Shown: positions 7,729 through 15,148 of the stretch, piece after piece | Layout: each line of letters opens with the position of its first letter | Numbering within the stretch: position 1 is the stretch's first letter | Assembly: GCA_947174985.1 (NCBI GenBank) | Contig: CAMWLB010000010.1 | Span: 1-21,833, forward strand | Reading direction: 5' to 3' | From: an uncultured Lachnospiraceae bacterium | Lineage (GTDB): Bacteria; Bacillota; Clostridia; Lachnospirales; Lachnospiraceae | DNA: 21,833 nucleotides | Notes under the pieces: model-generated | Database searches by the model: none | What the model was told of the DNA's origin: nothing | What the model saw: only the letters and a program-made list of their open reading frames with translations | Made by a program: the position numbers and the translations under genes

Positions 7729-7772
7729 AAACAAACTATGACATACTGCTGTCATAGTTTGTTTGCTATACT
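7729..7772 (+). promoter_or_regulatory. Palindrome and extended -10 promoter before the WYL regulator
   Basis: A perfect 15-bp inverted repeat (arms 7729-7743 and 7750-7764, 6-nt loop) abuts an extended -10, TGCTATACT (7764-7772), with no good -35. The palindrome lies where an activator or repressor would act, 22-65 bp before the WYL gene start, so it is a candidate autoregulatory operator. It may also end the MNT/HEPN transcript: a T7 run lies before the stem, on the side that would serve minus-strand termination. Confidence 0.6.
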
Positions 7773-7793
7773 GGGGTTGAAAGGAGGAAATGA

Positions 7794-8699
7794 ATGAAGA
7801 TTGGTCGGCTTATGGGCATTGTTGTTTATTTATTAAATAATGGACGGACATCTGCACAAAAATTAGCGGAAGAATTTGAGGTTTCTGCCAGAACGATTGT
7901 GAGGGATTTAGAAACATTGGATCAGGCGGGTATTCCCATTCAATCTTTTTATGGCGTAGAAGGCGGCTATCAAATTATGGACAGCTTTGTTTTAGAAAAA
8001 CAAGTTGCAACAAGTCATGAATATGATTGGATAGTCACTGCCTTGAAAGGATTGGCAAGTGCATACGAAAATAAAGGTTTAGAGCGGACTTTGGAAAAAG
8101 TAAAGAGTTTAAACCATACGGAAGGCGTTGCGGTTTCTGTGGATTTAGGCGTTGCAGGTGAAGATGACAAAATAAAGGAACAATTAAAGCTGTTGGAAGA
8201 TGCAATCGGGAAAAAATGTGTTGTTCGGTTTTCTTATACCAATAGTCATGATGAAGTAAAAGAAATTCAGGTAGAGCCGGTTTTACTCCAATACAAATGG
8301 TATAACTGGTATCTGATTGGATATTACGAAAAGTATCAGAATTATTGTATGTTCAAATTAGTCCGTATGGACAGTCTGCAGGTAACAGATATCAAAAACA
8401 CAAAAGCCCATCATCTTTCCGATATTAAGCTGAAAGATGACAATGAAAATACGGTGCATATCAAACTATATGGAAAAGCAGTCATAAAAGCGAAGTGCAG
8501 GGAATATTTGAATGGACGAATCACACAGGAATTTGAAAATGGTGATTTTGAGTATTGTTTTTCCGTACCGGAACATGAGACATTCTGGTATGGCGTGATT
8601 CTTTCTTTTGGAAACAAGGCTAAGATAATCGAACCACAAAAAGTAAAGGAGCGCATTATAAAAACATGTAAGGAAATACAAATGGAATATGAGGAGTGA
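7794..8699 (+). CDS. WYL-domain transcriptional regulator (YafY type)
   Basis: 301 residues. The N-terminus carries a winged HTH of the HTH_11 type (residues about 5-60; LAEEFEVSARTIVRDLETLD is the recognition region), followed by a WYL ligand-binding domain around 140-215 (YKWYNWYLIGYYEKY) and a C-terminal WCX-like extension. WYL proteins bind DNA and respond to small ligands or nucleic acids. AAGGAGG lies 7 bp upstream of the ATG. It is followed closely by the RidA-like and DUF3795 genes in the same direction, which are the likely targets or operon partners. A palindrome just upstream suggests autoregulation. The ligand is unknown. Confidence 0.88.
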   Translation: MKIGRLMGIVVYLLNNGRTSAQKLAEEFEVSARTIVRDLETLDQAGIPIQSFYGVEGGYQIMDSFVLEKQVATSHEYDWIVTALKGLASAYENKGLERTLEKVKSLNHTEGVAVSVDLGVAGEDDKIKEQLKLLEDAIGKKCVVRFSYTNSHDEVKEIQVEPVLLQYKWYNWYLIGYYEKYQNYCMFKLVRMDSLQVTDIKNTKAHHLSDIKLKDDNENTVHIKLYGKAVIKAKCREYLNGRITQEFENGDFEYCFSVPEHETFWYGVILSFGNKAKIIEPQKVKERIIKTCKEIQMEYEE

Positions 8700-8732
8700 A
8701 GCAGCATAAAACACTCCGGAATGGAGATTAAA

Positions 8733-9101
8733 ATGAAAGAAATCAAAAGATATGAACTGAACGAAGAATGGGCACATGCGGGCATTATCGAAGCAGGAGA
8801 TTTCTGTTTTTTGAGTTATTGCGTCGGCAATATCGGAGGCACGATTGAGCAGCAGATTAACGGGGCTTTTGATGAAATGGAAAGAAGACTGGCATTGGCA
8901 GGTCTGACACTTGAAAATGTAGTCAAGATGGATTGCTTATTCAGGGATGTCTGGAATATACCGGTGATGGAAAAAGTAATAAAAGAAAGATTCAAAAGCA
9001 AATACCCTGCGCGTAAGTCGATTCAGACCGAATTTGCCCATGTGGGGGGAGCACAGGGCTTACAATTTCAAGCGGATGCGATAGCTTATGTGGCAAGATA
9101 A
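8733..9101 (+). CDS. RidA-family (YjgF/UK114) protein
   Basis: 122 residues from ATG 8733, chosen over the ATG at 8721 because GGAG lies 6 bp before it. The fold signature is clear: NIGGTIEQQINGAFDEMERR, LENVVKMDCLFRD, then YPARKSIQTEF and QADAIAYVAR at the end. RidA enzymes hydrolyse reactive enamine/imine intermediates made by PLP enzymes. The arginine in PAR is kept, but the usual VEIEAIA at the C-terminus reads FQADAIA, so the family's conserved glutamate is replaced by Gln. It may therefore belong to a subgroup with another role. It overlaps the next gene by 14 bp and follows the WYL regulator by 33 bp. Confidence 0.85.
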   Translation: MKEIKRYELNEEWAHAGIIEAGDFCFLSYCVGNIGGTIEQQINGAFDEMERRLALAGLTLENVVKMDCLFRDVWNIPVMEKVIKERFKSKYPARKSIQTEFAHVGGAQGLQFQADAIAYVAR

Positions 9102-9348
9102 CATAATTGGAAAATGCGGTTTCTATTGCGGCGCCTGCCCTACCTGCCTTGCCGGAAACTGTAAAGGCTGCATAGAAGAACATAGAGAAGGAGACTGCTT
9201 TACAAGAGATTGCGTAATAAACCAAAGCCTAAACTTTTGCGGCCAATGTAAAGCATTTCCCTGCCAGACAATACTTACATGCCCCCATACAACAGTTCTG
9301 GATAAAGAATGGCTTCAATGGAAAAAACAATCTAAAACAAACCGCTAA
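9088..9348 (+). CDS. DUF3795 cysteine-rich protein
   Basis: 86 residues with twelve cysteines arranged as CGFYCGACPTC, CKGC, C, C, CGQCKAFPC and C, the pattern of DUF3795 proteins, probably a metal-binding zinc- or Fe-S-like module; function unknown. The ATG lies within the last codons of the RidA-like gene (14-bp overlap, different frame) with no strong ribosome site, so translation is probably coupled. DUF3795 genes are common in clostridia as small stand-alone proteins. It is the last gene of the WYL-RidA-DUF3795 group. Confidence 0.8.
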   Translation: MWQDNIIGKCGFYCGACPTCLAGNCKGCIEEHREGDCFTRDCVINQSLNFCGQCKAFPCQTILTCPHTTVLDKEWLQWKKQSKTNR

Positions 9349-9352
9349 ATCC

Positions 9353-9383
9353 CACTTTTCCTTATACCGCCAAAAGTGCTTTT
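9353..9383 (+). terminator. Weak terminator-like hairpin after DUF3795
   Basis: CACTTTT (9353-9359) pairs with AAAAGTG (9372-9378) over a 12-nt loop and is followed by CTTTTAAT. The stem is AT-rich and short. The second arm could instead pair with AACACTT near 9391-9397. Termination is plausible but not strong. Confidence 0.35.
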
Positions 9384-9426
9384 AATAAAAAACACTTCTG
9401 CCAGAGAGTGGCCTTCGCGTCATTCA

Positions 9427-9565
9427 GCCGACAGCGTACCGGTATACCTGTGAAGACCGTTTAAAAACGCCGGCATTTAGGCGCCGTTCTTTGGCGCCTT
9501 ACGTGCCGCTGCGTTTTTATCCGAGCGAAAGCGCGTCTTCATAGGTATACCGGTACGCTGTCGGC
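9427..9565 (+). repeat. Hairpin repeat element E1 (structured palindromic family)
   Basis: Arms 9427-9457 and 9535-9565 (31 nt each) pair throughout with one G-T wobble. They enclose a 77-nt core: an inner stem AAAAACGC/GCGTTTTT, a hairpin AGGCGCC (9479-9485) with GGCGCCT (9493-9499), then GAGCGAAAGCGC next to the 3' arm. The same plan with related core but unrelated outer arms recurs at 20418-20573 and 20769-20923. An extra outer helix, CTGCCAGAG (9398-9406) with CTCCGGCAG (9582-9590), has one mismatch. The 345-bp gap 9349-9693 holds this element plus the exporter promoter and leader, and I see no gene in it. Confidence 0.85.
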
Positions 9566-9604
9566 GTGACTTGCTTATCCCCTCCGGCAGAAAAGAAAAA
9601 CAAT

Positions 9605-9633
9605 TTGACTTCTCCCTCACTCTGTTTTATGCT
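9605..9633 (+). promoter_or_regulatory. Promoter of the MATE-asparaginase operon
   Basis: TTGACT (9605-9610), 17-bp spacer, TATGCT (9628-9633). Transcription would begin near 9640, exactly at the foot of the leader hairpin. Confidence 0.7.
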
Positions 9634-9639
9634 AGAACT

Positions 9640-9674
9640 TGACGGCATTGTTTAGATGCCGTCATGAGTTTTTT
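9640..9674 (+). promoter_or_regulatory. Leader hairpin with T-run, possible attenuator
   Basis: GACGGCAT (9640-9647) and ATGCCGTC (9656-9663) form a perfect 8-bp stem with an 8-nt loop, followed after ATGAG by six T residues (9669-9674). With the promoter at 9605-9633 this hairpin would be the very 5' end of the transcript. It could be a conditional terminator or a 5' stabilising hairpin. Its ATG (9664) is in frame with the exporter but has no ribosome site. Confidence 0.5.
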
Positions 9675-9693
9675 CGAGGAGAGTACGATATTC

Positions 9694-11085
9694 ATGTTAC
9701 ACATAAGAAACAACAGCGGAAGAGAAGCATCTTCCCGCGTAAAAGATATGACAAAGGGGAACCCCTATTCCCTTATGCTGGCCTTTGCGCTTCCCATCTT
9801 TTTGAGTCAGGTGTTTCAGCAGCTTTATAATACCGCGGATGCGCTGATTGTCGGCAAATTTCTGGGGACAAACGCACTTGCGGCCGTTACTTCGTCGGGT
9901 ACGCTGATTTTCTTGATGATTAGCTTTTTCATAGGAACTGCCATGGGCGGCGGGGTTGTGATTTCCAAGTTTTTCGGCGCGGGCGATAAGGAACAGGTGT
10001 CACGCGCTATCCACACGATTCTGGCATTTGGTATTGTAAGCGGGATTCTGCTGACGGTGGCGGGTGTTGCTTTTACGCCCACTTTTTTAAGGTGGATGCA
10101 GACCGATCCTGAAGTTATGCCGGAGGCGGTAGAGTATTTCCGGTACTACTTTTTAGGCGCGCTTGCCATGGTCATGTACAATATCTGCCGAAGCATTATG
10201 AACGCGCTTGGGGACAGCAGGCGCCCGCTGTATTATCTGATTTTTTCATCGATTCTGAACATTGTGCTGGATGTGCTGTTTATCGGCGTATTCCACTGGG
10301 GAGTCTGGTCGGCGGCAGTGGCGACGGTGATTTCACAGGCGGCAAGTGTCGTGCTCTGCATGAGGCATCTTTTGCAAAAAGGCAATATATACACGGTAGA
10401 GTTTAGAAAAATCCGTTTTCATAAGGCGATGCTGATAGAAATTATCAGGTATGGTCTGCCCTCGGGTGTTCAAAATTCCGTGATTGCCTTTGCAAACGTC
10501 ATTGTGCAGTCCCAAATCAATTCTTTTGGCAAACTGGCCATGGCTGCTTATGGCACGCATGCCAAAATAGAAGGCTTTGCTTTTCTGCCCATCACCAGCT
10601 TTAATATGGCATGTACCACATTTATCAGCCAAAACCTTGGCGCAAGACAGTATGAACGTGCAAAGAAGGGCGCGCGGTTCAGTATTCTTGCCGCAGTGCT
10701 TTTGGCGGAGGTAATCGGTATCGGATATTATGTTTTTGCGCCGCAGCTTATCGGCATATTTGATAAGACAGCAGGGGTAATTGAGCTTGGTGTGCGACAG
10801 GCAAGAACGGTGGCATTGTTCTATTTTCTGCTTGCCCTTTCCCATTCCATAGCGGCTGTCTGCCGCGGTGCGGGAAAGGCGTTTGTGCCTATGGTGATTA
10901 TGCTGTCCATTTGGTGTGTGGTGCGCATCGCTTACATTATCATCGTGATGCGATTTACCGGCGAGATTTCCTATATTTACTGGGCTTATCCGCTGACATG
11001 GGCAATCAGCTCGGTGATTTATCTGGGGTATTATTTGTTTTCTGACTGGGTTCATGGATTTGATGGAAAGGGGAAGACCGCATGA
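9694..11085 (+). CDS. MATE-family multidrug/sodium antiporter
   Basis: A 463-residue polytopic protein with about twelve membrane segments. The signature MTKGNPYSLMLAFALPIFLS followed by FQQLYNTADALIVGKFLGT is typical of clostridial MATE exporters, which expel drugs or metabolites using Na+ or H+ gradients. The inner repeat (GLPSGVQNSVIAFANVIVQS) marks the second half of the two-fold structure. Start: ATG 9694 is preferred (AGGAG 13 bp upstream, somewhat far); ATG 9664 is in frame but lies in a hairpin foot without a ribosome site, and ATG 9748 is where most family members begin. Its stop overlaps the asparaginase start by 4 bp (ATGA), so the two are coupled. Substrate unknown. Confidence 0.9.
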   Translation: MLHIRNNSGREASSRVKDMTKGNPYSLMLAFALPIFLSQVFQQLYNTADALIVGKFLGTNALAAVTSSGTLIFLMISFFIGTAMGGGVVISKFFGAGDKEQVSRAIHTILAFGIVSGILLTVAGVAFTPTFLRWMQTDPEVMPEAVEYFRYYFLGALAMVMYNICRSIMNALGDSRRPLYYLIFSSILNIVLDVLFIGVFHWGVWSAAVATVISQAASVVLCMRHLLQKGNIYTVEFRKIRFHKAMLIEIIRYGLPSGVQNSVIAFANVIVQSQINSFGKLAMAAYGTHAKIEGFAFLPITSFNMACTTFISQNLGARQYERAKKGARFSILAAVLLAEVIGIGYYVFAPQLIGIFDKTAGVIELGVRQARTVALFYFLLALSHSIAAVCRGAGKAFVPMVIMLSIWCVVRIAYIIIVMRFTGEISYIYWAYPLTWAISSVIYLGYYLFSDWVHGFDGKGKTA

Positions 11086-12083
11086 AAAAAATTTTACTGA
11101 TTGCAACCGGCGGAACGATTGCTTCGGGATATACAGAGGAGGGACTTGCGCCGCAACTTGCCGTGGAGGAGCTTCTTCGCTATGTCAAAGAGTACGAAAC
11201 TTTCTGTTCGGTGGATGCCTGCCAGCTTTTTAGTCTGGACAGTACTAATATTGAGGGGGAGCACTGGCTTAAAATGGCGGCGGCAGTTGAGGAAAACTAC
11301 GACGCCTTCGACGGTTTTGTGATATGCCACGGAACGGATACCATGGCATTTTCCGCGGCGGCGCTGTCCTATCTGATTCAGAACAGCCGAAAGCCGATTG
11401 TGGTGACGGGCGCGCAGAAGCCCATCGATCTTCCGGTGACTGACGCACGCACCAATCTTTTGGACAGTCTGCGGTTTGCAGCGGATGACAGAGCGCATGG
11501 CGTCAATATTGTGTTTGGCGGTGTGGTCATAGCGGGAACCCGTGCCAAAAAAGAGCGTTCCAAAAGCTATAATGCGTTTTCCAGCATCAATTATCCGTCT
11601 ATAGCAGTTATCAGGGAAGAGCGCATTACCTTCTATATTGATGACAAGGAAAAATTAAGCGGTGAAACCGTATTTTATCATAAGCTGAACGAGAGGGTGC
11701 TTTTGCTGAAGCTGATACCCGGGATGGATGCTTCGGTTTTAAACCGCCTTTTCCCGTTTTACGATGGTGTGATTATAGAATCTTTTGGAGTGGGAGGCTT
11801 TCCGGAATACGGGGAGGTTTCCTTTTTCAGTGAAGTGGAAAGGTGGGCGAAGGCAGGAAAAATCGTGATGGCGGCAACACAAGTCACCCATGAGGGAAGT
11901 GACATGGCGATATACCGTGTGGGCAGACTGATTAAGGAAAACTTTGGACTGATGGAAGCTTATGACATGACCCTGGAGGCTGTCGTCACCAAGATGATGT
12001 GGGGACTGGCGCAGGCGCAGAGCATAGAAGAATTCAGGGAATTGTTTTATACAACCGTAAATCACGATATTCTGTTTGTATAA
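11082..12083 (+). CDS. ansA: L-asparaginase, cytoplasmic type I
   Basis: 333 residues without signal peptide, close to the length of cytoplasmic AnsA. It hydrolyses asparagine to aspartate and ammonia. The first catalytic threonine is in IATGGTIAS (Thr12) and the second triad lies in HGTDTMAF (83-90, Thr85/Asp86); the supporting lysine is in the RAKKERSK segment. GVVIAGTRAKK and GGFPEYG are family-typical. AAAGGGG precedes the ATG, which overlaps the exporter stop by 4 bp; both are likely read from the 9605 promoter. The link between a MATE exporter and an asparaginase is unexplained. A strong terminator follows. Confidence 0.9.
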   Translation: MKKILLIATGGTIASGYTEEGLAPQLAVEELLRYVKEYETFCSVDACQLFSLDSTNIEGEHWLKMAAAVEENYDAFDGFVICHGTDTMAFSAAALSYLIQNSRKPIVVTGAQKPIDLPVTDARTNLLDSLRFAADDRAHGVNIVFGGVVIAGTRAKKERSKSYNAFSSINYPSIAVIREERITFYIDDKEKLSGETVFYHKLNERVLLLKLIPGMDASVLNRLFPFYDGVIIESFGVGGFPEYGEVSFFSEVERWAKAGKIVMAATQVTHEGSDMAIYRVGRLIKENFGLMEAYDMTLEAVVTKMMWGLAQAQSIEEFRELFYTTVNHDILFV

Positions 12084-12134
12084 ATCAAATGATGATATAT
12101 CTGCATATATAACAAGATAGGGGAACAGGCTTGA

Positions 12135-12184
12135 AAAACAACAGCCGCCGAAGTGCATTTGCATGGAGGCGGCTTGTTTTATTA
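12135..12184 (+). terminator. Terminator of the MATE-asparaginase operon
   Basis: AGCCGCC (12143-12149) pairs with GGCGGCT (12168-12174). The stem extends through AAAACA/TGTTTT with a 2-nt bulge, and the T-rich tail TTGTTTTATT follows. Confidence 0.8.
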
Positions 12185-12210
12185 TATTATGAAAGAGCAG
12201 GGCAAAGGAA

Positions 12211-12702
12211 ATGCAGTGCAGTGAAAAATTTTTTTGTGAGTTTTACTATGATACCTATGATGCGTTTTACCGGTATGTAAAGAGAATAACAGGAAGGGAG
12301 AGCGTGGCGGAAGACATTGTGCAGGAGAGCTACTGCACCGCGTATATGTGCCGGGATATGCTGATGAAACATCCAAATCAGGCCGGCTGGCTGTATAAGA
12401 CGGCAGTCTATATTGCCGGCAATATGCGCAGGCGGAAAGAAAATCAGGCTCTGGCGCTGGAAGCAGTGCAGGAAACAGAGGCAGCCATGCGTGTGGCGGA
12501 TGCCTACGAGGCGGTAGAGGTGAAAATTATGCTGCAGAACCTGCTGCCCCGAAAGGAGTGGGAATTGCTGCACAAGTATTATATAGAGGGGTACAGCGGT
12601 GCTGATATTGCGGGGCAGCTTGGAATTACAGAGGAAAACGTGCGGATGAGGCTTAGCCGGACGCGTAAAAAGCTGAGAGAAAAGCTGTCGTCTAAAAAAT
12701 AA
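12211..12702 (+). CDS. Small sigma-70-family (ECF-like) RNA polymerase sigma factor
   Basis: 163 residues. Region 2 spans about 10-75 (FYRYVKRITGRESVAEDIVQ, then GWLYKTAVYIAGNMRRRK) and region 4 about 110-160 (LLPRKEWELLHKYYIEGYSG, then GITEENVRMRLSRTRKKLRE), the two-domain layout of ECF sigma factors. AAAGGA lies directly before the ATG, spaced more tightly than usual, so a slightly later start is possible. No anti-sigma gene with membrane segments is next to it: the following gene is a KTSC protein. How it is controlled is not visible. It stands between a terminator upstream and a hairpin downstream, probably as its own unit or with the KTSC gene. Confidence 0.85.
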   Translation: MQCSEKFFCEFYYDTYDAFYRYVKRITGRESVAEDIVQESYCTAYMCRDMLMKHPNQAGWLYKTAVYIAGNMRRRKENQALALEAVQETEAAMRVADAYEAVEVKIMLQNLLPRKEWELLHKYYIEGYSGADIAGQLGITEENVRMRLSRTRKKLREKLSSKK

Positions 12703-12721
12703 AATTGCCTGTTACATTTTG

Positions 12722-12754
12722 CCTGCCCCGGTACATTAACTTATTAGGGGCAGG
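12722..12754 (+). promoter_or_regulatory. Hairpin before the KTSC gene
   Basis: CCTGCCCC (12722-12729) pairs perfectly with GGGGCAGG (12747-12754) over 17 nt. There is no T run, so it is not a normal terminator. Its 3' arm runs into AGGAAGG, the likely ribosome site of the next gene, so it could dampen translation. Confidence 0.4.
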
Positions 12755-12763
12755 AAGGCGGCA

Positions 12764-13021
12764 ATGACTCAAAAGAGGAGGAGATATGGATTATTGAAAC
12801 GGCTAAAAATAGCAATGGAAGGAATTGCCAGCGCGGGCTATGACGCGCTCTGTGCAGTGCTGGAGTTGGAATTTCTGTCGGACGGACAGGTATGGCAGTT
12901 TTATGATGTGCCTGAAGGTGTGTGGTATGAATGGAGAAAAACGGAGGCGGCTGTCTCTTTCTTTCATACCAATATTGTAGGAAAATATCATTCAGAATTA
13001 ATAGGCAAGGCAATGGACTAA
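12764..13021 (+). CDS. KTSC-domain protein
   Basis: 85 residues. IASAGYDALCAVLELEF, then YDVPEGVWYEW and FFHTNIVGKYH, follow the KTSC domain (named for its occurrence at the C-terminus of some lysyl-tRNA synthetases), which covers nearly the whole protein. Its role is not established. The N-terminus is Arg/Lys-rich (TQKRRRYGLLKRLK). Start: ATG 12764 has AGGAAGG 3 bp upstream; a stronger GGAGGAG (12776-12782) could instead drive an in-frame TTG at 12793, which would give a shorter protein closer to the domain. Followed by a good terminator. Confidence 0.75.
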   Translation: MTQKRRRYGLLKRLKIAMEGIASAGYDALCAVLELEFLSDGQVWQFYDVPEGVWYEWRKTEAAVSFFHTNIVGKYHSELIGKAMD

Positions 13022-13027
13022 TACGGG

Positions 13028-13070
13028 AAAACGGGCATAGGCTTTAAGGGGGCCAGCCCGTTTTTATTTT
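13028..13070 (+). terminator. Terminator after the KTSC gene
   Basis: AAAACGGGC (13028-13036) pairs with GCCCGTTTT (13056-13064), and the tail TTTTTATTTT follows. A classical intrinsic terminator. Confidence 0.85.
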
Positions 13071-13084
13071 GTGTTCAAGTTTCA

Positions 13085-13113
13085 TTGCGGAAACGGGCGT
13101 ATTTTGTTATAAT
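13085..13113 (+). promoter_or_regulatory. Promoter of the zinc-ribbon/TPM operon
   Basis: TTGCGG (13085-13090), 17-bp spacer, perfect TATAAT (13108-13113). It lies 74 bp before the chosen start of the zinc-ribbon gene and rules out the longer open frame that begins inside it. Confidence 0.75.
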
Positions 13114-13186
13114 AAAGCATAATAAACCGTCTGTCGAAAGGACGGAGGATTTTAACAGCCATTCCGTAACGGAGGGGGAGAAGTCG

Positions 13187-14179
13187 ATGATATTTAAGTG
13201 TAAAAACTGTGGAGGCAATGTGGTATATGACCCTGAGATACAAAAAATGCATTGCCCTTACTGTGATAGTGTGGACAGTGAAGAGAAAAAGACGGAGCAG
13301 CAGTCAATTTATAACTGTATCAACTGTGGCGGCGCAATCGGTAATATAGGTGATTTTACGTCGGCTTCCCGCTGTCCGTACTGTGGAGATTATATTGTTT
13401 TTGATGAGAGGGTTTCGGGCGTCTACAAGCCGAACCATATCATTCCCTTTGTTTACAGCAAGGAAATGACAAAGAAAAAGCTTCGTGAGAAATTTAAGTC
13501 CTGTGTGTTTGCCCCGAATGATTTTTTGTCCGAGGCAAAGCTGGAAACCATGAACGGCGCTTACGTCCCCTTTTGGATGTATGACTACCATGTGCATGGG
13601 AGATATGAAGGGGAAGGCAATAAGATACGAAAATGGGTGAGCGGCAACAGGGAATATACGGAGACCAGCGTGTACCACATTGTCAGGGAGATGGAAGTCG
13701 ATTTTGACAAGATGCCGGTGGATGCATCCAATGCCATGCCGGACAACATCATGGATTTGATGGAGCCGTACAATTACGGGCAGATGATAGATTTTAAAGA
13801 GGAATATATGTCGGGCTTCTGGGCGGAGCGCTACAATCAGGACGATATGACACTGGAGCCTCGTGCAGTGGGCAAGGCAAAGGCAGATGCGGAGATTCTT
13901 CTGCGCAACAGCATAAGCGGGTACGTGGGTCTGAAAAGCAGCCTGAACAATCAGGTGACGCTGGCGAGGACGGAAACCAATTATGCGCTGCTGCCGGTAT
14001 GGGTCTACAATTACAAATACAAGGGTGAGGATTTTATCTTCCATGTAAACGGGCAGACAGGAAAAATCGTAGGTAAAGTGCCTCTTTCCAAGGCAAAGGT
14101 ATGGGGCTATGGCGCGACCGTGTTTGCTTCGGTGTTTACGCTGCTCATGCTGATACGTCAACTGCTTTTGTTTTTCTAA
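13187..14179 (+). CDS. Zinc-ribbon protein with C-terminal membrane anchor
   Basis: 330 residues from ATG 13187 (GGAGGGGGAG 6 bp upstream; promoter at 13085-13113). Two tandem zinc ribbons are visible: C5-x2-C8 with C23-x2-C26, and C44-x2-C47 with C63-x2-C66. The middle is a soluble, Tyr-rich region (VPFWMYDYHVHGRYEGEG, later LPVWVYNYKYKGEDF) typical of zinc-ribbon proteins found beside TPM-domain genes. A single hydrophobic segment near 305-327 (ATVFASVFTLLMLIRQLLLFF) ends the protein, making it a tail-anchored or C-terminally anchored membrane protein. The TPM gene follows in the same direction after 54 bp. The function of this pair is not known to me; a role at the membrane in protein quality control is speculation. 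Confidence 0.8.
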   Translation: MIFKCKNCGGNVVYDPEIQKMHCPYCDSVDSEEKKTEQQSIYNCINCGGAIGNIGDFTSASRCPYCGDYIVFDERVSGVYKPNHIIPFVYSKEMTKKKLREKFKSCVFAPNDFLSEAKLETMNGAYVPFWMYDYHVHGRYEGEGNKIRKWVSGNREYTETSVYHIVREMEVDFDKMPVDASNAMPDNIMDLMEPYNYGQMIDFKEEYMSGFWAERYNQDDMTLEPRAVGKAKADAEILLRNSISGYVGLKSSLNNQVTLARTETNYALLPVWVYNYKYKGEDFIFHVNGQTGKIVGKVPLSKAKVWGYGATVFASVFTLLMLIRQLLLFF

Positions 14180-14233
14180 GACCGAATAAAAAGCGCAGAT
14201 ATAAACATGTTATGTGCAAAAATGGAGAGTAAA

Positions 14234-15091
14234 ATGAAACAATATTTTTCCTATTTTAAGTTTTTATTTATCACGATTGGGGTTTTGGCGCTGCTTGTGG
14301 GCGGCATAGGTTTTTTGCGCAGCCTGACAGAAAAACATATCAGGAAAAACAACGCGGCGCCTAAAGAAAGAGTTTTTGACTATGCGGATGTCCTGACAAC
14401 TGAAGAGGAAAAAAGGCTTGCAGAGCAGATAGCGAAGCGGGAAGATCAGATAGGCTGCGATATTGTTATCGTGACGATTGACATGTCCGTGCTGGAGCTG
14501 TATGGATATGGGTATAATACGGACAGCAACTGGATGCGCGCCATGCGGGACTTTGCCGATGATTTTTATGACGAAAATGATTTTGGTTATAACCGGGTTC
14601 ATGGGGACGGTGCGCTGCTTCTGGATAACTGGTACGCGGGAGAGAAGGGAAGCTGGCTTTCCACCTGCGGGCGGGTGCTGGAGCGTTACTCTGATTCCAT
14701 GATAGATTCTGTTCTGGACGATGTCTATGACAGGGTGGAAACAAGTCCATACAAAGCCTACAGCGCATATATTGAGGATATTTACCGCGATATGTCCAGG
14801 GGGAAAATCAATATCAATCCGTTGATTGTGCTGGCAGTTTCGGGTGTTGTGGCGTTGATTTACATTGCTTCCCACATGAAGACCAAAGAAGGGGAAAAGA
14901 CGACGGGCGCTTCTACTTATGTGGAGAATGGAAGTGTGCAGTTTACCGTAATGCGTGACGAGCTTATCAACAAGCATGTGACAAGTGTGGTATACAGTTC
15001 CAGCTCCGGCAGCGGCGGTCATTCCGGCGGCGGTGGCAGGCACACAAGCCGTGGCGGCGTCAGTCATGGCGGCGGCGGAAGAAGACGCTAA
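14234..15091 (+). CDS. TPM-domain membrane protein
   Basis: 285 residues from ATG 14234 (GGAG 7 bp upstream; an in-frame ATG at 14207 lacks a site). A signal-anchor at about 8-28 is followed by a TPM domain beginning VFDYADVLTTEEEKRLAEQI, which in other bacteria is extracytoplasmic, then a second membrane segment near 196-214. The C-terminus is low complexity in Gly, Ser, His and Arg (SGSGGHSGGGGRHTSRGG), like many TPM proteins. TPM domains have been linked to photosystem II repair in plants and to membrane protein maintenance in bacteria. Cotranscribed with the zinc-ribbon gene. The insertion DENDFGYNRVHGDGALLLDN contains the domain's usual acidic/Gly-rich loop. Confidence 0.85.
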   Translation: MKQYFSYFKFLFITIGVLALLVGGIGFLRSLTEKHIRKNNAAPKERVFDYADVLTTEEEKRLAEQIAKREDQIGCDIVIVTIDMSVLELYGYGYNTDSNWMRAMRDFADDFYDENDFGYNRVHGDGALLLDNWYAGEKGSWLSTCGRVLERYSDSMIDSVLDDVYDRVETSPYKAYSAYIEDIYRDMSRGKININPLIVLAVSGVVALIYIASHMKTKEGEKTTGASTYVENGSVQFTVMRDELINKHVTSVVYSSSSGSGGHSGGGGRHTSRGGVSHGGGGRRR

Positions 15092-15148
15092 AAGCGCGAG
15101 ATTTATTTTGAGGCGGCATGACGGCAAAATGAAAGCGAGGGTTGAGTT

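Noticed and set aside
9427..9565. E1 as an ordinary bidirectional terminator
   Set aside because: The arms are far longer than a terminator needs, no T run follows, the core is elaborate, and two other loci carry related cores.
10333..11106. 257-codon minus-strand open frame inside the MATE gene
   Set aside because: Antisense shadow of a clear transporter; its composition (His/Cys/Arg-rich) is typical of such shadows.
12189..12224. 11-codon open frame before the sigma factor as a leader peptide
   Set aside because: It has no ribosome site, lies in the terminator tail and shows no regulatory residue run.
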